Positions 63,795 through 64,000 of a stretch of DNA of 64,000 nucleotides are shown in pieces. The notes beneath the pieces were generated by a model. That model was not told where the DNA came from. It did not search any database and was given only the letters and a program-made list of their open reading frames with translations. The position numbers were made by a program, and so were the translations under genes. Position 1 is the first letter of the stretch; the number at the start of each line of letters is the position of its first letter. Source of the DNA: Anaerosolibacter carboniphilus (GTDB lineage Bacteria; Bacillota; Clostridia; Peptostreptococcales; Thermotaleaceae). The stretch covers positions 105,308 through 169,307 of the forward strand of contig NZ_JACHEN010000006.1 in assembly GCF_014205875.1 (NCBI RefSeq), written 5' to 3'.

Positions 63795-64000
63795 ATTGAG
63801 GAGGAAATCAGTGGGAAATAGAGAAGTAGTCTTAGTAGAATGATGCGACAGAAGGACGAGGTTGTAGACCAGCCACCAAAAGTCAATATAAATTTTTTAA
63901 AAAAACTAGAGAAATCAAGTTGATAGAAAATAGGCATAACAAATAAGCCAAAGAAAAGTACCTACATTGGCTAGTGTGAACTTTATCTTAAAGTACTTAT

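Noticed and set aside
63811..63869. Start of a thiolase-like gene or a second selenoprotein at the right edge
   Set aside because: A ribosome site and GTG lead into MGNREVVLVE, which recalls thiolase N termini, but TGA follows and then another stop after seven codons. It may be a decayed remnant; evidence is too thin to call it.
1..64000. CRISPR arrays, insertion sequences, prophage, tRNA or rRNA genes
   Set aside because: I looked for regular repeats with spacers, transposase or integrase frames, phage structural genes and cloverleaf or ribosomal RNA sequence, and saw none. A tRNA scan was not possible here.

Overview
The window looks like chromosomal DNA of a low-GC, anaerobic, motile member of the Clostridia. 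The signs are AT-rich intergenic DNA, strong AGGAGG ribosome binding sites with several TTG starts, T-box leaders, three chemoreceptors, and a selenocysteine glutaredoxin of a kind I associate with Alkaliphilus oremlandii and relatives. That genus is my guess, not a proven assignment. I see no rRNA, tRNA, phage, insertion sequence or CRISPR array.

Region 1 (1-23.6 kb) is a catabolic island. An operon at 291-8745 runs from a strong promoter with an inverted-repeat operator to a strong terminator. It encodes an HMG-CoA-lyase-family enzyme, an acylating aldehyde dehydrogenase, a ThDP enzyme, a shikimate/quinate dehydrogenase with an NAD-type pocket, and a complete TRAP transporter (DctQ, DctM, DctP). 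Next come an MFS carrier, an IclR regulator, an EamA transporter and a metallo-beta-lactamase-fold hydrolase. A divergent oxidoreductase/LacI pair and a second LacI follow, each linked to its own class of palindromic operator. A second gene run (17.35-23.6 kb) encodes a YdiF-type CoA-transferase, a MaoC hydratase, a ketopantoate-reductase-like enzyme, a VOC protein, a type II dehydroquinase homologue, a second IclR and a second HMG-CoA-lyase paralogue. I read this as a possible fermentative route for hydroaromatic acids (quinate/shikimate type): TRAP uptake, oxidation, dehydration, ThDP-dependent ring opening and CoA-ester cleavage. The pathway is inferred; the gene families and regulatory sites are seen.

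Region 2 (23.8-38.6 kb) holds a chemoreceptor, then an isoleucine T-box controlling ilvN-ilvC-ilvD-ilvB-ilvE, a second chemoreceptor with a Cache sensor, an EamA transporter, a selenoglutaredoxin gene with an in-frame UGA, a MATE exporter and a third chemoreceptor.

Region 3 (38.8-54.5 kb) is mixed: flavin-reductase-like protein, an ornithine-racemase-like enzyme, small unknown proteins, a GNAT with a long leader, an NDH-2/DoxX fusion, a GH18 protein with a copper-amine-oxidase-type domain, and a TIM-barrel enzyme that may share the IclR operator of region 1. It also holds an MFS exporter behind a leader-peptide attenuator, an exported M3 peptidase, and an ECF S component next to a PLP aminotransferase. 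A structured repeat of about 160 bp occurs three times (31.8, 52.8 and 54.2 kb).

Region 4 (54.5-64 kb) carries an orphan PAS histidine kinase, recX, a secreted repeat protein beside a two-component system, leuS behind a leucine T-box, and an isoprenylcysteine-methyltransferase-like membrane protein.
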